33,367 nt of DNA from Tepidanaerobacter sp. DTU063 (GCA_001512695.1 LFSJ01000195.1:4353-37719), one strand, 5' to 3'. Numbered from the stretch's first letter, positions 24,298-32,404 are shown. The notes: a model not told the origin generated them from the sequence alone. Made by a program: numbers and translations.

Positions 24298-26010
24298 ATG
24301 GCTGTAAAGAACAAACTGGATATGAAAGAGCTTTTATCAGCTGAGGTATTTTTATTACCCGTTAAAACTTTTGGCTCTGTACCTATAAATATATCATTGG
24401 TCTATCCCAATACATACAGTATGGGAATGTCAAACCTGGGATTTCATTCGATATATTATCAGATAAATTCCAGGGATGATGCACTCTGCCATCGAGCCTT
24501 CATTCCAAGTTACGAGAATGCAGACAATATTACTACTCTTGAAGGGGACAAATCTATAAATGAATATGACATTGTAGGATTTTCCATATCCTTTGAGCTG
24601 GATTATATCAACATAATTAAAATCCTCGAGTCTGCTAACATTTCCGCTTTTTCACAAAACAGAAACGGACCCTTGGTAATGGCAGGAGGACCTGCAGCCA
24701 CCTTCAATCCCGAACCCCTTTCACCTTTTGTGGATTTTTTTGTCATCGGCGAGGGTGAAGAAGTGATACATGATATACTGGAGCAGTACAGGCATTTCCA
24801 AAACAGGGACAAGCAGGAAATTCTTGAGGCACTAGCGCAAATTAAGGGAGTGTATGTTCCTTCATTTTACAAAGTAGCATATGACAAAGAGGGAAAAGTC
24901 CTGGATATAAGACACGAAAGCTATGTACCTGCTAAAGTCACTAAGAGATGGATAAAAGACATAGACGAGTACAATACGGAATCCGTTATCTTAACACCCT
25001 ATACGGAATTTAAAGATATGTTTCTGACAGAAGTGTCAAGGGGCTGCGGAAGAAATTGTAGGTTCTGCATGGCGGGTTATTGTTATAGAATTCCGCGTCA
25101 CAGGTCATTGGATAAGGTTTTAGAGCGGGCCGAGTTTGGATCAAAACACAAGGACAAAATCGGCCTTGTCGGAGCTGCCGTATCCGATTATCCTTTTATT
25201 GACCAATTGGCTGAGCAGTTGGTGGAAAACAACATAAAGTTTTCGGTGTCATCCCTGCGTGCCGACACCTTGAGAGAGCCCCTGATGCAGGGATTAGCTT
25301 TCAGTGGTCACAAGACCTTAACTATTGCCCCGGAAGCCGGTTCCGATAGACTAAGACAGGTCATAAATAAGGGCATAACCGATGAGCATGTGATAAACTC
25401 GGTTAAGCTGGCACACAAGTATAGAGTTGACAATTTAAAACTGTACTACATCATCGGATTACCCGGGGAAAGCGATGAAGATTTAAAGGAAATGGTGGAT
25501 TTTTTATTATCTTTAAAGGAATACATGAAAGCCATAGGGAACAAGAGGGGAATGTTGACCGTAAGCGTAAATCCCTTTATTCCCAAGCCTTTTACTCCTT
25601 TTCAGTGGCTCGGAATGGAGCCTGTAAAATTGCTAAACGACAGAATCAATTTCCTAAAAACTCAACTAAGACCTAGGGGCATAAAGCTAATATTTGAAAG
25701 TCCGCGACTTTCAGAGATTCAATCGGCTCTCGCCCGAGGCGATAGGCAGACTGGCCTTTTGCTCTATGATATTTACAAAAAAGGTGCCAGCACAACTGCA
25801 TTTAAAAAGGCTGAAATTGAAGGCAAAAGTATAGACTTTTACGCTCATCGCCCATTAGACCAGGATGAAATCTTGCCTTGGGAACATATCGACATAGGTT
25901 TAAAAAAGGAATTTTTTATTTCCGAATTTCATCGAGCAATGGAAGGCAAACCTACGACAAGGTGTACCGACGAAAAATGCGCGAGTTGCAAAATTTGCCA
26001 TACTAAATAA
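24298..26010 (+). CDS. B12-binding-type radical SAM protein (TIGR03960-like)
   Basis: A 570-residue protein with an N-terminal cobalamin-binding-like Rossmann domain (about 30-180, including VMAGGPAATFNPEPLSPFVDFFVIGEGEE). A radical SAM domain follows with the cluster motif C250-GRN-C254-RF-C257. Late conserved blocks are TIAPEAGSDRLRQVINKGI, LKLYYIIGLPGESDED and SVNPFIPKPFTPFQW. C-terminal cysteines in CTDEKCASCKICH may bind another metal centre. The DxHxxG B12 motif is not obvious. The layout resembles family TIGR03960, of unknown function, often found with a TIGR03936 partner near rplU; no partner is here. ATG 24298 follows TTGGAGGA by five bases; pgeF follows 14 bases after the stop. Confidence 0.85.
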   Translation: MAVKNKLDMKELLSAEVFLLPVKTFGSVPINISLVYPNTYSMGMSNLGFHSIYYQINSRDDALCHRAFIPSYENADNITTLEGDKSINEYDIVGFSISFELDYINIIKILESANISAFSQNRNGPLVMAGGPAATFNPEPLSPFVDFFVIGEGEEVIHDILEQYRHFQNRDKQEILEALAQIKGVYVPSFYKVAYDKEGKVLDIRHESYVPAKVTKRWIKDIDEYNTESVILTPYTEFKDMFLTEVSRGCGRNCRFCMAGYCYRIPRHRSLDKVLERAEFGSKHKDKIGLVGAAVSDYPFIDQLAEQLVENNIKFSVSSLRADTLREPLMQGLAFSGHKTLTIAPEAGSDRLRQVINKGITDEHVINSVKLAHKYRVDNLKLYYIIGLPGESDEDLKEMVDFLLSLKEYMKAIGNKRGMLTVSVNPFIPKPFTPFQWLGMEPVKLLNDRINFLKTQLRPRGIKLIFESPRLSEIQSALARGDRQTGLLLYDIYKKGASTTAFKKAEIEGKSIDFYAHRPLDQDEILPWEHIDIGLKKEFFISEFHRAMEGKPTTRCTDEKCASCKICHTK

Positions 26011-26024
26011 ATGGGGTGCATGTA

Positions 26025-26837
26025 ATGGCTTTTAAACTAAATTATCAAGGGGGCCTGGCTTATCTTACAATACCCGCTTTTGAGAAGACGGGTCTTGTGA
26101 AACACGGTTTTTCTACCCGCATGGGAGGTATGAGCAAGCATCCGTATGACAGCTTGAATTTGGGTTTGAGAAAAGATGATGACAAGAAAAATGTCATAGA
26201 AAACTACAGGCTTTTCTGTAAGGCTCTGAGCATTAACCCCAATAACCTAGTAGCATCGGATCAGGTTCATGAAGATAAAATCCATGTAGCAACCTTACAT
26301 GATAGGGGAAAGGGAATTTTCAAGCAATCCGATATCAAAGGCATAGATGCACTTATAACTAAAGATAGGCAGCTGGCCTTAGTAACCTATTATGCGGACT
26401 GCGTACCGCTGTTTTTATTAGATGTTGAAACTCCTGCTATTGGTCTTGCACACGCTGGCTGGCGAGGAACTGTGAAAAAGATTGGGCAAAAGACTGTACT
26501 TAAGATGATGAAAGAATTTGGCTCAAAGCCTGAACACATTTTAGTTGGCATAGGTCCCTGCATAAGTGTCTGCTGCTATGAAGTGGATGAACTAGTTGTA
26601 GATAGTCTAAAAAAAGCCTTTGTTTATTTTGATGAGCTCATCAAGGAGACAGGTAAAGGCAAGTGGAAGCTGGACCTTGTTTTAACCAACAGAAAGCAAT
26701 TAGAAGAAGTAGGAATTAATCCGCAAAACATAACCGAAAGCGGCTTTTGCACATCTTGTAGGAATGACATCTTCTTTTCACACAGGAAGGACAAAGGTAA
26801 AACCGGAAGCCTAGCAGCAGTTCTGCAGCTCATATAG
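26025..26837 (+). CDS. pgeF: Peptidoglycan editing factor PgeF (laccase-domain, YlmD type)
   Basis: A 270-residue protein of the DUF152/YfiH-YlmD family. The metal-ligand set is visible as H82 in SDQVHEDK, C126 in YADCVPLF and H143 in GLAHAGWRGT, with the later GIGPCISVCCYEV motif. The E. coli homologue corrects L-Ser misincorporation in the muropeptide precursor, which fits proximity to the Mur genes; older annotations call the family multicopper polyphenol oxidase. ATG 26025 lies six bases after GGGGTG. It ends seven bases before a forespore-type promoter, so it is probably last in the nrdR transcript, although no hairpin terminator is seen. Confidence 0.93.
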   Translation: MAFKLNYQGGLAYLTIPAFEKTGLVKHGFSTRMGGMSKHPYDSLNLGLRKDDDKKNVIENYRLFCKALSINPNNLVASDQVHEDKIHVATLHDRGKGIFKQSDIKGIDALITKDRQLALVTYYADCVPLFLLDVETPAIGLAHAGWRGTVKKIGQKTVLKMMKEFGSKPEHILVGIGPCISVCCYEVDELVVDSLKKAFVYFDELIKETGKGKWKLDLVLTNRKQLEEVGINPQNITESGFCTSCRNDIFFSHRKDKGKTGSLAAVLQLI

Positions 26838-26843
26838 TCGCAA

Positions 26844-26873
26844 GTATATTTTTTTACTCCTGAGGGCATCATA
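26844..26873 (+). promoter_or_regulatory. Forespore (sigma-G/sigma-F type) promoter before DUF1614-spoIIP
   Basis: GTATA (26844-26848), 18 bases, CATCATA (26867-26873) matches the B. subtilis sigma-G pattern gHATR-N17/18-CATnHTA at every position. Read as sigma-F, GTATA-N15-GGGCATCATA also fits at all but one position. It lies 35 bases before the DUF1614 ATG and its strong ribosome binding site. Confidence 0.6.
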
Positions 26874-26907
26874 ATTACAGACATTTTCCAGGAAAGGAGA
26901 ATACCCG

Positions 26908-27603
26908 ATGCCTGCAGGGGTTATTTTATTGCTGGTAATTGCAGTTCTGATTTACTTCGGTTTACTGCAAAGGGTTTTAGACAGAATGCACATGACCGAC
27001 AGCATGGCGATAATTTTTATCGGTTTAATGGTTATCGGCAGTTTTTTGCCTGATATCCCTCTTGGAGGACGAATGTCCATCAATATAGGAGGAGGGATTG
27101 TGCCAATTGCTTTAGCCCTTTATCTAATTGTTACTGCGGATTCGAATCAAGAAAAAGTGAGATCAATAATTGCAGCTTTGATAACGGGAACTGCAATTTA
27201 TGTTGCGGGCAGGATATTGCCGGCAGAGCCCGGGACCATGATTGTTGAACCGATATTAGCTTTTGCAATCATCGCGGGAATAATTGCCTATATTTTTGGC
27301 CGTTCTAGAAGGGGAGCTTTCATTGCAGGCATACTGGGTATAATAATAAGCGATATTATTTCTGCCCTGGGCATAGCAGCAAGGCCTGTGGGGACAACTA
27401 TAGGGGGGGCTGGAATTCTTGATGCAGCTGTCATATCAGGGGTTATTGCAGTTGGATTGTGTGAAATAGTCGGCGAAACAGGAGAAAAACTCTTGGGTGG
27501 AAGCTGGGCGAAGAAAAAAGCCGAAAAGTCCTCGGTGACCAGCAGCTTGGTAGAACGGAAGAGTCCCCAGGAAGAAGGTGAAGACTGTGAAGAAGGGGAA
27601 TAG
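26908..27603 (+). CDS. DUF1614-like polytopic membrane protein, spoIIP operon
   Basis: A 231-residue protein with about seven or eight hydrophobic segments between residues 4 and 190 and a hydrophilic acidic tail (ERKSPQEEGEDCEEGE). IYFGLLQRVLDRMHMTDSMAIIFIGLMVIGSF and the glycine-rich GGRMSINIGGGIVPIALALYLI resemble DUF1614 proteins as I remember them; the function is unknown. ATG 26908 has AAAGGAG eight bases upstream. Its end overlaps the spoIIP start, indicating translational coupling, and a forespore-type promoter precedes it. A role in engulfment or the septal membrane is a guess from context. Confidence 0.75.
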   Translation: MPAGVILLLVIAVLIYFGLLQRVLDRMHMTDSMAIIFIGLMVIGSFLPDIPLGGRMSINIGGGIVPIALALYLIVTADSNQEKVRSIIAALITGTAIYVAGRILPAEPGTMIVEPILAFAIIAGIIAYIFGRSRRGAFIAGILGIIISDIISALGIAARPVGTTIGGAGILDAAVISGVIAVGLCEIVGETGEKLLGGSWAKKKAEKSSVTSSLVERKSPQEEGEDCEEGE

Positions 27604-28783
27604 CGGCAAAAAAATAATACCTGTTATTGTGATTGTAATTATTCTCTCCATTTTTTGCTCCACGGCTTTAGCTGAGGAAGAGAGAGATGAAGGTTATTAT
27701 ACTGTTTATGAGGAAGGAACCAACAAGAAAATTTTTTCCACTGCCAGAGTATTGCATATAGGGGACCAGTACCTAAATGAAGATAATATTTTATACGAAA
27801 TAACAAAGATTTCTGGGGATAAGGCCTATGCAAAATTTAAAGAAAGGGTGGATATACAAAAGACCTTAGGGCAAACTGAATCCCAGGACGAGGCACTAGT
27901 CTTTGGAGACTTTTCTTTGGAAGTAGCCGACACCAAGAAAGAAAAAGTAATTGCTATTTATCACACTCACAGCGATGAATCCTACATTCCAACTGACGGC
28001 AAAGCCAGCATTCCTCACAATGGCGGAATATATAAAGTTGGCAAGGCATTAAAGGCAGCTTTAGAAGAAAAAGGTATCAAGGTAATCCAATCTGAAAAAT
28101 CTCACGACCCTCATGATTCAATGGCCTACCAAAGGTCCAGACGCACCGCCGCCGAGCTTTTAAAAAATGCTCCGGATGCCATTGTAGATATCCATCGAGA
28201 TGCAGTCCCAGCAGAGGAATACTATGGGAATGTTAATGGTCAACACCTTGCAAGGATACAACTGGTCGTAGGACGCCAAAACCCTCAAATGGAAACGGTT
28301 AATAATTTTGCCAAGCAGCTAAAGGCCACAGCTGACAACAAATACCCCGGTCTAATAAAGGGAATTTTCTACGGCAAAGGCGCATATAACCAAGATTTAT
28401 ATCCGAGAAGTATTTTGGTTGAAGCGGGCACATATACAAATTCAAGATATAAGGCGCAAGACGGTGCCAATATAATGGCAGATGTGATAGCCACTACCAT
28501 TTACGGTGAAGACTATGCAAAGGAGAGTACACCCGGTAAAGGAGCAACTACAAAAATACGCGGAGAAGGTGGCGGCAGCTCAAGAGCTTTGCTGTGGATT
28601 TTGGGAATAGCAGTGCTTGGCTTTGGAGCTTATATGCTAATATCCACTGGAGGCATCAACGAACTGAGCGAGAAAGTAAAACGATTTTCAAGCAGAGAAT
28701 TTGCGAATTTTTTAGGTGACAAAAAATCTGCCTCAGGGGAATGCGGGTCTGAAAGTGAAGATGATGATGAACAAAAAAACTAA
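27578..28783 (+). CDS. spoIIP: Stage II sporulation protein P (SpoIIP)
   Basis: A 401-residue peptidoglycan hydrolase of the septum that, with SpoIID and SpoIIM, drives engulfment. An N-terminal membrane anchor or signal sequence is at about 12-31. The amidase-like catalytic domain (about 120-310) shows H129 and H131 in IAIYHTHSDESY, H206 in AIVDIHRDAV and E282 in ILVEAGTYTN as likely zinc or catalytic residues. A second transmembrane segment is at about 338-357, followed by a very acidic tail. GTG 27578 (AGGA five bases upstream) or GTG 27587 (AAGGTGA five bases upstream) are possible starts, both overlapping the DUF1614 gene. Confidence 0.93.
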   Translation: MKTVKKGNSGKKIIPVIVIVIILSIFCSTALAEEERDEGYYTVYEEGTNKKIFSTARVLHIGDQYLNEDNILYEITKISGDKAYAKFKERVDIQKTLGQTESQDEALVFGDFSLEVADTKKEKVIAIYHTHSDESYIPTDGKASIPHNGGIYKVGKALKAALEEKGIKVIQSEKSHDPHDSMAYQRSRRTAAELLKNAPDAIVDIHRDAVPAEEYYGNVNGQHLARIQLVVGRQNPQMETVNNFAKQLKATADNKYPGLIKGIFYGKGAYNQDLYPRSILVEAGTYTNSRYKAQDGANIMADVIATTIYGEDYAKESTPGKGATTKIRGEGGGSSRALLWILGIAVLGFGAYMLISTGGINELSEKVKRFSSREFANFLGDKKSASGECGSESEDDDEQKN

Positions 28784-28819
28784 AACTGTTTATCAATGTA
28801 GGACACCGGGGGAGTTTGT

Positions 28820-29287
28820 ATGAAAGTAATTTATTCGTGTTATTGGGGCAGCTGCCTTGCTATGGTGGCTGCTTTCTTGCATCTTGAGTACATTGACGAA
28901 GAAAGAGAGATTTTTCCCCTGAACTTGTTCAATAATATTAGTGATTGCGAATTTGGGGAACTGATACATGTGGGAAGGGATGATAAAGGAAGAGATGTAT
29001 TCGCAATAGGAACAAAGAACAGTGGAAAGATACTTGCTAAAACCTTAGTCGGCATCGCAGGGGTTTATGGTTTTCCGGCTGACTCAGTGCAATTTGTAGA
29101 CCTAAACCATCTTTATAATGGCACTATTCTGTTAGGTGTTTTTTTGATTAGAATATTTAATTTGGGTTTCTTGGGTAGAAGACTAATAGTTTCGGGGATT
29201 AAAAAAAACTTTGGCAGATTAAAAAACTTGGTTCAAAGTGTAAGGGCTAAGCAATTGGCTCCTACAGAAAGAGGGGGGAGTCGATGA
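28820..29287 (+). CDS. DUF3189 family protein, first of a tandem pair
   Basis: A 155-residue protein beginning MKVIYSCYWGSCLAMVAAFLHL, followed by GELIHVGRDDKGRDVFAIGTKNSG and a moderately hydrophobic KTLVGIAGVYGF. The layout matches DUF3189, a family I recall as largely restricted to Firmicutes, with no known function. ATG 28820 follows GGGGGAG. It lies 36 bases after spoIIP and overlaps the next gene, a paralogue, by four bases (ATGA). The segment after the first strand (GSCLAMV) differs from the GSAHSSVV of its neighbour, so one copy may have lost or changed a site. Sporulation function is inferred from operon position. Confidence 0.82.
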   Translation: MKVIYSCYWGSCLAMVAAFLHLEYIDEEREIFPLNLFNNISDCEFGELIHVGRDDKGRDVFAIGTKNSGKILAKTLVGIAGVYGFPADSVQFVDLNHLYNGTILLGVFLIRIFNLGFLGRRLIVSGIKKNFGRLKNLVQSVRAKQLAPTERGGSR

Positions 29288-29760
29288 AAATATTCTACTG
29301 CTGTTATGGAAGTGCCCATTCTTCGGTAGTTGCCGCCTCCATTCATCTCGGTTTATTACCTTCGGATCGAGTGCCAACATCAAGAGAGTTTTTAGTGCTG
29401 CCCCATTATGACAAGACGGAGCCTTTTGAAATAGGAACACCCTTTTTTATGGGTAAGGATGAGTATGGCTCAGAAATTTATATTTTGGGCATGGCGGGTG
29501 AGCGGCCATTGATAAAAAGGGCATTGTTAAGTTTTTTTAGTCTTCTAGGCGTCGATACTCATGGTATAATCCTTATCGATACCCTAAACAGTGTAAATCT
29601 CTTAACCAAAATAGGAGGTTTTTTTTCAAGAAGATTGGGTTTCGTAACAGTAGGGCGGCCCCTTACCATTTTGGGCATACAGGTAAAATACAGGGATTTT
29701 GTTGAGCTCGTTAAAGCTGTAAAAAAAAGGGAGCAAAACAAGCTAAGTCAACTTGACTAA
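29284..29760 (+). CDS. DUF3189 family protein, second of a tandem pair
   Basis: A 158-residue paralogue of the preceding gene. Both share a first strand with paired cysteines (KIFYCCYG here, KVIYSCYWG there), AxxHL, GkDeyGseiYilG, and a C-terminal FSRRLGFVTVGRPLTILGIQ-like segment. This copy keeps the typical DUF3189 features HSSVVAASIHLGLLPSDRVP and LPHYDKTE. The function is unknown. ATG 29284 overlaps the previous stop and has GAGGGGGGAG upstream, so the two are translationally coupled, suggesting that the products act together. A consensus sigma-A promoter for der begins 11 bases after its stop. Confidence 0.85.
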   Translation: MKIFYCCYGSAHSSVVAASIHLGLLPSDRVPTSREFLVLPHYDKTEPFEIGTPFFMGKDEYGSEIYILGMAGERPLIKRALLSFFSLLGVDTHGIILIDTLNSVNLLTKIGGFFSRRLGFVTVGRPLTILGIQVKYRDFVELVKAVKKREQNKLSQLD

Positions 29761-29770
29761 AGGCTATTTA

Positions 29771-29799
29771 TTGACAATAATATTGATGCAGGTAATAAT
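29771..29799 (+). promoter_or_regulatory. Sigma-A promoter for der-gpsA
   Basis: A perfect TTGACA (29771-29776), 17 bases, AATAAT (29794-29799, five of six). Transcription would start near 29806, leaving a 46-base leader before der. It separates the housekeeping der-gpsA pair from the upstream sporulation operon. Confidence 0.7.
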
Positions 29800-29851
29800 A
29801 GTTAAATTACAAATGCATTTCCTGAATAAAAGAATTGGGGGCAGAAGAAAG

Positions 29852-31171
29852 ATGAGTTTTATAGTAGCTATTGTCGGTAGGCCCAATGTGGGCAAGTCAA
29901 CACTGTTTAACAGAATTATGGGCAGAAGGATTTCCATTGTTCATGATAAACCCGGTGTAACCCGTGACAGGATATACGGTGAGACGGATTGGAATGGCAA
30001 ACATTTCACCTTGATTGATACGGGAGGCATAGAACCATCATCTAAAGATGTCATATTAAAGCAGATGAAACGGCAAGCCGATTTTGCCATAGATACCGCA
30101 GACTTAATTTTGTTCATGGTTGATGGAAAAGAGGGAATGACGCCTGCCGATATGGATGTGGCCGAGCTTTTGCGTAGAAGCGGAAAACCGGTGTTATTGG
30201 TTGTAAACAAAGTGGACAATTACGAGAATAGCTTTGATAACTACGAGTTTTATCAGTTGGGCTTTGAAGACCCTATATTTATATCAGCAAGCCATGGTTT
30301 GGCTATCGGAGATTTGCTTGACAGAATAACTGATTATATCGAAAAACGCGGTGAAGATGAAGAAGATGAAGACGTCACCAAAGTGGCCATTATTGGCAGA
30401 CCCAATGTGGGGAAATCATCGCTGCTAAATGCAATCATTGGAGAAGAAAGGGTTATTGTCAGCGATATTCCCGGAACCACTCGAGATGCAATAGATACAT
30501 ACCTTCAATTAGACGGGAAGAAATTGATTTTTATCGATACTGCGGGTCTTAGAAGAAAAAGCAGAATCAACGAAGATATAGAATATTATAGCAGTCTGCG
30601 CGCCATAGGAGCTATCAATCGGGCCGACGTGGTGCTAATGGTTCTGGATGCATCAGAGGACATAACGGAGCAGGACAAGCGTGTTGCTGGCATGGCTCAT
30701 GATGCCGGCAAAGCTATAATCATCACCGTAAACAAATGGGATTTGGTAGACAAAGACTCACATACTGTAGAGGAATTCAATGAAAGAATCAGAACTGAAT
30801 TTGCTTTTATGCAGTATGCGCCGATTGTCTATGTATCAGCTAAGACCGGTCAAAGAATTAATCGCATAATCAAACTCATCAATTCTGTAATGGAAAACTA
30901 TACTTTCAGAGTCAAGACAAGTGTACTTAATAGTTTAATTAATGAGGCTACGGCTATATCAGAACCGCCAACGATAAAAGGTAGGAAATTGAAGGTATAT
31001 TATGCCGTTCAGACTGCTATAAAGCCACCGTCTTTTGTTTTTTTTGTCAATGATAACAAGCTTTTTCATTTTTCGTACGTTAGATATTTAGAGAATACAC
31101 TCAGACAGGCCTTTGGATTTGAAGGAACTCCTATATGGATAAAATCTCGTCAAAGGAAAGGGAGCGATTAA
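29852..31171 (+). CDS. der: Ribosome biogenesis GTPase Der (EngA)
   Basis: A 439-residue protein with two tandem G domains and a C-terminal KH-like domain, needed for assembly of the 50S subunit. G domain 1: GRPNVGKS at 9-16, DTGG, NKVD at 119-122. G domain 2: GRPNVGKS at 182-189, DTAG, NKWD, SAKT. An acidic linker EDEEDEDV joins them. The frame is open back to 29753, but ATG 29852 follows GGGGG, gives the family-standard MSFIVAIVGRPNVGKS start, and lies downstream of the promoter. gpsA follows by two bases. plsY, which in many Clostridia separates der and gpsA, is absent. Confidence 0.97.
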   Translation: MSFIVAIVGRPNVGKSTLFNRIMGRRISIVHDKPGVTRDRIYGETDWNGKHFTLIDTGGIEPSSKDVILKQMKRQADFAIDTADLILFMVDGKEGMTPADMDVAELLRRSGKPVLLVVNKVDNYENSFDNYEFYQLGFEDPIFISASHGLAIGDLLDRITDYIEKRGEDEEDEDVTKVAIIGRPNVGKSSLLNAIIGEERVIVSDIPGTTRDAIDTYLQLDGKKLIFIDTAGLRRKSRINEDIEYYSSLRAIGAINRADVVLMVLDASEDITEQDKRVAGMAHDAGKAIIITVNKWDLVDKDSHTVEEFNERIRTEFAFMQYAPIVYVSAKTGQRINRIIKLINSVMENYTFRVKTSVLNSLINEATAISEPPTIKGRKLKVYYAVQTAIKPPSFVFFVNDNKLFHFSYVRYLENTLRQAFGFEGTPIWIKSRQRKGSD

Positions 31172-31173
31172 GT

Positions 31174-32208
31174 GTGCTAAAAGTAGCAGTCATAGGAGCT
31201 GGAAGTTGGGGCACGGCGCTTGCACATGTTGCAGCTGAAAACAACAACAATACGTACTTGTGGGTCAGAAGGCGGGAGTTGGCAGAAGAAATAATAAAGA
31301 CTGGAGAAAACAGGCCTTATTTGCCCGGTGCCGATATTTCCCCGAAGATAAATGTATCTACCGACATTAAACAAGTAGTGACCGACGCGGATATAGTGAT
31401 AATGGCGGTGCCATCTCAGGCGATCAGAAGCATGGCAAGGCAAATTCGCAGTTTCGTAAAAGAAGATGCTATTATTACAAGTGCATCAAAGGGTATCGAG
31501 ATAAACAGTCTCAAACGCATGTCACAAGTTTTGGCGGAAGAACTTGATAATAGAAAAAGTCACAACATTGTAGCCCTATCTGGCCCAAGCCATGCTGAAG
31601 AGGTCATCAGGAATTTGCCAACAGCTATTGTGGCTGCCTCTCCCGGGCAGGAAGCAGCAGAAAAGGTTCAGGACGTGCTCATTAACAACAATTTTAGAGT
31701 ATACACCAACACCGACATCATTGGAGTTGAACTTGGAGGGGCTCTGAAAAACGTAATTGCAATCTGCTCCGGTATTTCCGATGGTCTAGGATTCGGGGAC
31801 AACACTAGGGCAGCTTTGATGACTCGAGGAATAGTTGAAATAACACGTCTTGGGGTCAAACTAGGCGCAAGTCCCGAAACATTTTCAGGTTTATCGGGAA
31901 TTGGCGACCTAATAGTCACCTGCAGCAGTAATTTAAGCAGAAACCGAAGGGCTGGCATTGACATTGGGCGTGGAAAAACAGTAGAAGAAGTCATGCAATC
32001 TACCAATATGGTCATTGAAGGCATAAACACCACTAGGGCAGCCTTCATGCTGTCACAGAAGCACAAAATTGAAATGCCAATTACCGAACAGGCATATCGG
32101 GTTCTTTTTAAAGGAAAAGACCCATTGCTGGCAGTAAATTCGCTAATGAGCAGGGAAGGCAAACATGAACATGAAGATATAATCTCACAGAGATTTTTTG
32201 TATATTAA
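31174..32208 (+). CDS. gpsA: Glycerol-3-phosphate dehydrogenase [NAD(P)+] GpsA
   Basis: A 344-residue enzyme reducing dihydroxyacetone phosphate to sn-glycerol-3-phosphate for phospholipid synthesis. It has an N-terminal NAD(P)-binding GAGSWGTALA (about 8-17), AVPSQAIR, SGPSHAEEV (about 136-144), and the catalytic lysine K192 in GGALKNVIAI, followed by GLSGIGDLIVTCSS and SRNRRAG. GTG 31174 follows AAGGGAG by nine bases and gives the usual MxKVAVIGAGSWG start; the frame is open to 31135 inside der, which is less likely. Co-transcribed with der; a strong terminator follows four bases after the stop. Confidence 0.96.
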   Translation: MLKVAVIGAGSWGTALAHVAAENNNNTYLWVRRRELAEEIIKTGENRPYLPGADISPKINVSTDIKQVVTDADIVIMAVPSQAIRSMARQIRSFVKEDAIITSASKGIEINSLKRMSQVLAEELDNRKSHNIVALSGPSHAEEVIRNLPTAIVAASPGQEAAEKVQDVLINNNFRVYTNTDIIGVELGGALKNVIAICSGISDGLGFGDNTRAALMTRGIVEITRLGVKLGASPETFSGLSGIGDLIVTCSSNLSRNRRAGIDIGRGKTVEEVMQSTNMVIEGINTTRAAFMLSQKHKIEMPITEQAYRVLFKGKDPLLAVNSLMSREGKHEHEDIISQRFFVY

Positions 32209-32211
32209 TAA

Positions 32212-32248
32212 GTGGCCAATTGATACATATCAAGGCCACGTTTTTTTT
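32212..32248 (+). terminator. Strong intrinsic terminator after gpsA
   Basis: GTGGCC (32212-32217) with GGCCAC (32234-32239), and TTGAT (32220-32224) with ATCAA (32229-32233), form an 11-bp stem with a two-base bulge and loop ACAT, followed by eight T's. It isolates der-gpsA from spoIVA. Confidence 0.9.
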
Positions 32249-32256
32249 AATTTTAG

Positions 32257-32398
32257 TAATAAAGATATACCCTTGTCATATATATATTGTATAGGAGCAA
32301 AGTATTCCACCCCTCCACAGAAAATTCGGATAAGCATTGACAGAAATAATCGAGCCTTTGTTGACACGAAACGGGGTGGGAAGAGCAAAAAGGGAGGG
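32257..32398 (+). promoter_or_regulatory. spoIVA promoter/leader with pairing blocks
   Basis: spoIVA needs its own promoter after the terminator. TAATA (32257-32261), 15 bases, CATATATA (32277-32284) is a loose match to sigma-E, which drives spoIVA in B. subtilis; I rate it weak. In the leader, TTCCACCCC (32305-32313) can pair with GGGGTGGGAA (32373-32382, one bulge). Its overlapping CCCTCC (32311-32316) can instead pair with the GGAGGG (32393-32398) of the ribosome binding site. TTGACA at 32361 has no matching -10. Confidence 0.35.
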
Positions 32399-32404
32399 AA
32401 ATGG

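Noticed and set aside
29746-29758. AGTCAACTTGACT at the end of the second DUF3189 gene as a terminator
   Set aside because: The stem is only 4-6 pairs around a tiny loop and no T tract follows.
29753-29851. N-terminal extension of der from ATG 29753
   Set aside because: It runs through the consensus sigma-A promoter and adds residues not typical of Der; ATG 29852 has the ribosome binding site.
32361-32366. TTGACA in the spoIVA leader as a sigma-A -35
   Set aside because: No -10-like hexamer lies 16-18 bases downstream; the sequence there is G/A-rich.
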